Source: Chrysochromulina tobinii
Lineage: Eukaryota; Haptophyta; Prymnesiales; Chrysochromulinaceae
Assembly (NCBI GenBank): GCA_001275005.1
Contig: JWZX01001552.1
Coordinates: 1-19,393, forward strand
Direction: 5' to 3'
Length of the DNA stretch: 19,393 nucleotides
Shown here: piece by piece, positions 15,119-19,393 of the stretch
Layout of the letters: every line of letters starts with the position of its first letter
Numbering within the stretch: position 1 is the stretch's first letter
The notes under the pieces: model-generated
Seen by the model: only the letters and a program-made list of their open reading frames with translations
The model's database searches: none
Told to the model about the DNA's origin: nothing
Made by a program: the position numbers and the translations under genes

Positions 15119-15462
15119 CGCGACGGCGGTGGAAACACGCCCCGCGCCGCTCAACACGACGCGACGCGATCCCGCGATGTGATGACTGTGATAGATGATC
15201 GGTGTCGAAAAAAGCTTTCCAGGTGCGCCGTCCTGGGCTGTTCGAAATCCACGCCCGCGCGCGCGCGCGTTGTGTTGAACAGCACGCCGCGCCGCGCCCT
15301 GTCGCCTGTGCGCTGTGCCTCCGGCTCCGCTCTGCCTGTGCCCTGTGGTGAACGTAGACGTAAGACGACAAGTGGTCGAACTAAGTGGTCGAACTAATTT
15401 CTACCTCTTGTTTGAACTCATTCTCCTAAACGTGGATACGTGGCCTGCTCCCCTACTGGGTA
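15119..15462. other. Spacer: 3' flank of repeat/ankyrin gene and U-box gene upstream region
   Basis: No gene is seen. The spacer includes a 14-bp tandem duplication, aagtggtcgaacta, at about 15370-15397. Its inner 10-mer CTAAGTGGTC is shared with the VPS13 upstream spacer. A (CG)7 run lies at 15256-15269. The promoter of the U-box gene presumably lies here, but no core element was recognised. Confidence 0.6.
15256..15269. repeat. (CG)7 dinucleotide run
   Basis: Seven CG units lie about 140-150 bp before the U-box ATG. Such alternating purine-pyrimidine runs can adopt Z-DNA, but nothing here shows that it does. Confidence 0.85.
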
Positions 15463-18400
15463 CTACGTGAACGTCTGGCGATCTGGTCTCGAGAGGTTCC
15501 GTCGCGGCTTTCGTGTCGGCGGCGTCGCTGCCGTGACCCGCTCCTCCAACTCCCCTCCTGCGTGGCGCAAGTTCTCGAGCACGCTCAGACGCGCGCTGAG
15601 CTGCGCGACATGCTCAGACGCACTGCGCGGCTCGAGCCTGTCACCGAGGGCGCGCGCCGTCCCGGTCGCGCTCCATCCCCCCACGTCCTTGCCGGCGCCA
15701 CCTAGCCATCGGGGCTCCTCGTACTCGTCGGGCTCCGCCACCTGGGGCCGACGAGCAACGGCCCTCCTCGCGACGGGCGCCGACCACGGCGCGCGATCGA
15801 CGGCGGCGCCCGCCTCCATGAGGAGCTTCATCACGTCAAGGTGCCCACGCAGGCTCGCGAGCCCGAGGGCCGTGTGCCCATTCTGATCGCGCACGTCGAG
15901 GTCCACCGGCGCCGTCTCGAGCGCCCACTCCGGCTCGAGGAGCGCGCGGACGATCGGCGCGTGCCCTCCAAAGCTCGCGGCGTGCAGGGCAGTCTGGCCA
16001 AGCCCATCCTGCATGCCCACGCGAGCGCCGCGCCGGAGGAGCGCGCGCACCGACACCACGTGCCCGAGCTTGGCCGCATGCAGCAGCGCCCAGTCAAGCT
16101 TCTCGAGCTCGCTGACCATCGACTCTCGCTTCGTGGTCTGCTCCTTCCACGCCGTGTGCCATACCGTCCATGCTCGAGCGCGCTCGCGGAACCCAAAGTA
16201 CACGAGCGCCTTCAGCATCGGGTCGTCGCGAGGCGCACACGCCGCGCGCTCCATCCATGCCACCCAGCCTCGAGCGAGCTCGTGGTTCACAAGGTGCACC
16301 TGCGCCTTCGACATCAGGCCACCGAGAGGCGCGCACGAAGCGCACCAGCCACCAAAGCCTAGCTCCAGCTTCCGTTTGGCGAACCTGCTCGCGCCCTTGC
16401 GCTGCCTCTGCATGCGCTCCGCGCGCTCGATGGCGATCTGCGACCACGCGCCGAAGCCGCGCGACCGCTCGAGGCTGACGAAGTAGTCCTCAATGAAGCT
16501 CATCCTGAGAAGCTTGCGCGTGAACCTGCCGCGCTCCACGCACAGCGCGACCCACAAGCCCACGGCACGCGAGAGCGCGCGGCTGCGCATGCGCCCCTGG
16601 CCAAGGACAAAATACAAGCGGTGCCCAAGGAGAAAGCCCTCCTTGGCCATTGACTTCCACGCGCGCCACCCCTTGATCAGACCGCGATTCCTCATGTGAT
16701 ACAGGCCCTTGCGCATCGATGCAAAGCGCTTCGACTGCGCCATCCACGCCGCGAGCGCCGTCGCTACCTTGCGCTCAACCATGAACCTCAGGCCCTTACC
16801 CACAAGCTGCATCGACGCCGCGCGACCAGATGCCAACACCATCCACGCATCAAAGCCGCGCGATGCGCAACGGCTGCGCAGGTGACCAAGGCCCTTGCAC
16901 ATCGACTCGCGCTTTGCAGTCAGCTCCTCCCATGTCGCGTGCCACGCCCTCCAGCCCCGAGCGAGCCCGCTATCGACGAAATACATCCGCGCTTTTGACA
17001 TGGGGTCGTTGCGAGGTGCAGCACGCCACGCATCGAAGCCGAGGGCCAGCTTCTGGTCGGCGAGCCTACGCACGCCCTTGCGCAGCAACTGCAAGAACGC
17101 CGCGCGCTTAGATACCATCACCATCCACGCGTCAAAGCCGCGCGATGCGCAACGGCTGCGCAGGTGACCAAGGCCCTTGCGCATCGACTCGCGCTTTGCA
17201 GTCAGCTCCTCCCATGTCGCGTGCCACGCCCTCCAGCCCCGAGCGAGCTGCTGTACTTTGACGAAATACAAGAGCGCTTTTGACATCGTCTCATTGCGAG
17301 GCGCGAACACAGCAAGCCAAGCATCGAAGCCGCGGGCCAGACTCCGGTTGGTCAGTATCCGTAGCCCCTTGCGAAGCATCTGCATAAACTCCGAGCGCTC
17401 GATCGCCCTCTTCCACCACGCGCCAAAGCCGTACGTCAGACCACCATCGAGCAAACGCCCGAGGCTTTGACGGATCGCCTGTTGCTTCGTCTTGCCTGCC
17501 ATCCACACCCAGTGCCAGCCCCGCCACCCGTGAGCAAGCTTGCGGAGCACCAGGTGCTCCACCCATGGGTGGTGAACAAGGTGCTCTATCCATGACAGGT
17601 ACCAGGCCGACCAGCCACGAGACAGATCACGGTTGAGCAGATAGCCCACGCACTTGCGCATCGACTCGCGCCTCGCACTGAGCACAGCCCACCGCGTGTG
17701 CCAGCTCACCCAGCCGCGCGCCAGCTCGCGGTTGACAAAGTACAGCAGCGCCTTAGAGGTCGAGTCCTCACGAGGCGCTACCGCTGCAACCCAGCCACCG
17801 AAGCCGAGAGCAAGCTTCCGGTTCACCAGCATGATCATGCCCTTGAGCAGCAAGTTTAAGCCCCGGGATTGCTCCCTCGCCATCTCGCACCATGCGCCAA
17901 AGACGCTAGACAGACAACGGTCGCGCATGTCCCCGAGGCTCTTGCCGATGGACTCCCGCTCCGCCTGGAGCACCTTGGCCATTGACTTCCACGCGCGCCA
18001 CCCCTTGATCAGACCGCGATTCCTCATGTGATACAGGCCCTTGCGCATCGATGCAAAGCGCTTCGACTGCGCCATCCACGCCGCGAGCGCCGTCGCTACA
18101 GTGCGCTCCCACATGAACCTCAGGCCCTTGCCCACAAGCTGCATCGACGCCGCGCGACCAGATGCCAACACCATCCACGCGTCAAAGCCGCGCGATGCGC
18201 AACGGCTGCGCAGGTGACCAAGGCCCTTGCGCATCGACTCGCGCTTTGCAGTCAGCTCCTCCCATGTCGCGTGCCACGCCCTCCAGCCCCGAGCAAGCCC
18301 GCTATCGATGTAGTGCATCCGCGCTTTTGATATCGAACGTGCCGACCCGACGTCGAACTCGAAGGCTGTGCACCAGTCAGCGAAGCCGAGGACAAGCTTC

Positions 18401-19393
18401 CGTTTGGTGAGCCTGCTCGCAACCTTAGGCAGCGACAGCAGGAACGCCGCGCGCTCATCCGCAATCTTGGACCACGCGCCGAAGCCGCGTGACAACATAC
18501 GGTTGCGCACTTGCCCGAGGCGCTTGCGGATCGACTCGCGAGTCGCCTTGCCAGCCTTCCACGCCGAAAGCAAACCCACCAATCCTCGAGAGAGCTCGCG
18601 GTGCGCCAGCAGCTCCATGCTCATCTTCATCATCAACATGAAATCGCCGCGCTCCGCGCCCATCTCCAGCCAAGCACTCCAGCCGCGCGATAGCTGAACT
18701 TGGCGGAAGAGATGATGCAAGGACTTCGACGCGCGATCGGTCTGCATCGCGGACAGCCATCGAGCAAACGCGAGCGCCGCTCGCTGAATGATCATAAAGC
18801 TCGCACCCTTACGTAGCTTGCGCATCGAATCCGCGCGCTCCACGGCCATATCAGACCATGCGTGCAAGCCGCGCGAGAGCGGAACCTGGTGCATCAGATG
18901 TTTCAGGGCCTTCACTTTGGACACAGTCGAGAACATCCACCCTGAAAACGCGCATCCAAGAGACCAAAAAGGGGGCAAGCTGGCGCCTTTGCGCAGCTTG
19001 CGAATCACCTCGGCACGCTCCGCGGACATCTCGACCCACGCGCCCCAGGCTTGAGACAGCTCGCGGTTGAGCAGATAGCCCACGCTCTTGCGCATCGACT
19101 CGCGCCTCGCACTGAGCACAGCCCACCGCATGTGCCAGCTCACCCAGCCGCGCGCCATCTCGCGGTTGACAAAGTACAGCAGCGCCTTAGAGGTCGAGTC
19201 CTCACGAGGCGCTACCGCTGCAACCCAGCCACCGAAGCCGAGAGTAAGCTTCCGGTTTGCAAGCCTGCTCACCACCTTGGTCATATGCATCAGCTGCAGC
19301 GATTGCTCCCTCATCATATCAGCCCATGATCGCCACACCCTCGCCAGATGCCGTGTCAGTAGCGCTCGAGCACATACCCGCGTGGCTTCCAGC
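15463..19393 (-). CDS. Sfi1-like tryptophan-repeat protein with C-terminal ankyrin repeats (5' partial)
   Basis: The frame is open from the window edge (first full codon at 19392) to TAG at 15463-15465, about 1,309 residues with no intron. The first visible residues (VCARALLTRHLARVWRSW) are already a repeat, so the start lies outside; the GTG at 19338 is not taken as a start. I count about 34 repeats of form L-x-x-R-x-L-x-x-G-F/W-x-A-W, roughly 30-40 residues apart, often followed by R-E-S-M-R-K. This resembles the centrin-binding helical repeats of Sfi1. Ankyrin repeats follow at about 16100-15800 (WALLHAAKLGHVVSVRALL, GQTALHAASFGGHAPIVRAL, GHTALGLASLRGHLDVMKLL), then a basic tail. By family analogy it may be a long helical scaffold at basal bodies or cytoskeletal fibres; centrin binding is not shown. 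Internal in-frame duplications show recent growth. Confidence 0.82.
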   Translation of the reverse strand, partial: LEATRVCARALLTRHLARVWRSWADMMREQSLQLMHMTKVVSRLANRKLTLGFGGWVAAVAPREDSTSKALLYFVNREMARGWVSWHMRWAVLSARRESMRKSVGYLLNRELSQAWGAWVEMSAERAEVIRKLRKGASLPPFWSLGCAFSGWMFSTVSKVKALKHLMHQVPLSRGLHAWSDMAVERADSMRKLRKGASFMIIQRAALAFARWLSAMQTDRASKSLHHLFRQVQLSRGWSAWLEMGAERGDFMLMMKMSMELLAHRELSRGLVGLLSAWKAGKATRESIRKRLGQVRNRMLSRGFGAWSKIADERAAFLLSLPKVASRLTKRKLVLGFADWCTAFEFDVGSARSISKARMHYIDSGLARGWRAWHATWEELTAKRESMRKGLGHLRSRCASRGFDAWMVLASGRAASMQLVGKGLRFMWERTVATALAAWMAQSKRFASMRKGLYHMRNRGLIKGWRAWKSMAKVLQAERESIGKSLGDMRDRCLSSVFGAWCEMAREQSRGLNLLLKGMIMLVNRKLALGFGGWVAAVAPREDSTSKALLYFVNRELARGWVSWHTRWAVLSARRESMRKCVGYLLNRDLSRGWSAWYLSWIEHLVHHPWVEHLVLRKLAHGWRGWHWVWMAGKTKQQAIRQSLGRLLDGGLTYGFGAWWKRAIERSEFMQMLRKGLRILTNRSLARGFDAWLAVFAPRNETMSKALLYFVKVQQLARGWRAWHATWEELTAKRESMRKGLGHLRSRCASRGFDAWMVMVSKRAAFLQLLRKGVRRLADQKLALGFDAWRAAPRNDPMSKARMYFVDSGLARGWRAWHATWEELTAKRESMCKGLGHLRSRCASRGFDAWMVLASGRAASMQLVGKGLRFMVERKVATALAAWMAQSKRFASMRKGLYHMRNRGLIKGWRAWKSMAKEGFLLGHRLYFVLGQGRMRSRALSRAVGLWVALCVERGRFTRKLLRMSFIEDYFVSLERSRGFGAWSQIAIERAERMQRQRKGASRFAKRKLELGFGGWCASCAPLGGLMSKAQVHLVNHELARGWVAWMERAACAPRDDPMLKALVYFGFRERARAWTVWHTAWKEQTTKRESMVSELEKLDWALLHAAKLGHVVSVRALLRRGARVGMQDGLGQTALHAASFGGHAPIVRALLEPEWALETAPVDLDVRDQNGHTALGLASLRGHLDVMKLLMEAGAAVDRAPWSAPVARRAVARRPQVAEPDEYEEPRWLGGAGKDVGGWSATGTARALGDRLEPRSASEHVAQLSARLSVLENLRHAGGELEERVTAATPPTRKPRRNLSRPDRQTFT
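15800..16105 (-). other. Ankyrin repeat segment (three repeats)
   Basis: Three consecutive ankyrin units lie here, each with the T-A-L-H-A/G-L-A, G-H and V/M-x-x-L-L signatures. The middle one is longer because of an insert around EPEWALETAPVD. Such a segment usually binds proteins. It sits just after the last tryptophan repeat and before the C-terminal tail. Confidence 0.85.
16641..17001 (-). repeat. Segmental duplication A, copy 1 (partner 17973-18333)
   Basis: About 361 bp here match 17973-18333 with few differences at an offset of 1,332 bp (444 codons, in frame). The block spans about three and a half protein repeats, including RNRGLIKGWRAW and LASGRAASMQLVGKGLRFM. Confidence 0.9.
17121..17248 (-). 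repeat. Third copy of a 128-bp sub-block (also 16839-16966 and 18171-18298)
   Basis: Three near-identical 128-bp copies encode WHATWEELTAKRESM followed by KGLGHLRSRCASRGFDAWM. Offsets are 282 and 1,332 bp, both multiples of 3. Confidence 0.9.
17620..17823 (-). repeat. Segmental duplication B, copy 1 (partner 19054-19257)
   Basis: About 204 bp match 19054-19257 at an offset of 1,434 bp (478 codons). It encodes GFGGWVAAVAPREDSTSKAL, then YFVNRELARGWVSWHTRW. Confidence 0.9.
17973..18333 (-). repeat. Segmental duplication A, copy 2 (partner 16641-17001)
   Basis: This is the second copy of the 361-bp block. Differences cluster around 18098-18112, where the protein reads MWERT instead of MVERK. 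Confidence 0.9.
19054..19257 (-). repeat. Segmental duplication B, copy 2 (partner 17620-17823)
   Basis: This is the second copy of the 204-bp block; it encodes the same protein segment with REMARGWVSWHMRW. Confidence 0.9.

Noticed and set aside
15116-15157. Start of the U-box gene at 15157
   Set aside because: That codon is GTG; the first ATG is at 15118 and leaves the U-box whole.
1-19393. tRNA, rRNA, transposase or viral genes
   Set aside because: I saw no tRNA-like fold, rRNA block, transposase motif or viral protein signature on either strand.

Overview
The window looks nuclear and eukaryotic. It is very GC-rich, has spliceosomal introns and long low-complexity coding stretches, and carries eukaryotic families: VPS13, U-box plus Sel1, and Sfi1-like repeats plus ankyrin. 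This style fits a GC-rich microalga such as a haptophyte, but no marker fixes the taxon, so treat that as inference. All three genes lie on the minus strand.

Positions 1-13890 hold the 5' part of a very large VPS13-type bridge-like lipid-transfer protein gene. I reconstructed 14 exons and 13 introns whose phases all agree. They give 3,686 codons running from the chorein N-terminus (ATG at 13890) past the conserved W-E-P-L-x-E segment, and the gene continues beyond position 1. Every intron is small (103-395 bp) and built largely from short tandem repeats. Most have a unit of about 10 bp with a sense-strand core like CTGATTGCC or CTGATGACC.

Positions 13891-14338 are a spacer holding the VPS13 upstream region and the 3' flank of the next gene. 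Positions 14339-15118 encode an intronless 259-residue U-box/Sel1-repeat protein. Positions 15119-15462 are a second spacer with a (CG)7 run. Positions 15463-19393 encode the C-terminal 1,309 or so residues of a protein with about 34 Sfi1-like tryptophan repeats followed by three ankyrin repeats. It is open to the window edge, so its start lies outside.

The genes do not form an obvious pathway. One is a lipid-transfer protein, one a likely ubiquitin ligase and one a likely cytoskeletal or centrin-binding scaffold. The most unusual content is in the VPS13 introns. At least five contain tandem copies of the upstream exon end together with its 5' splice site, one has a duplicated acceptor plus exon start, and two are bounded by direct repeats in which AG|G on the donor side has become AG|A on the acceptor side. 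This pattern fits intron birth and growth by tandem duplication of a proto-splice site. A second signal is a set of 13 AT-only hexamer motifs of form CC(A/T)6GG, found only in the VPS13 exons and in several reading frames.
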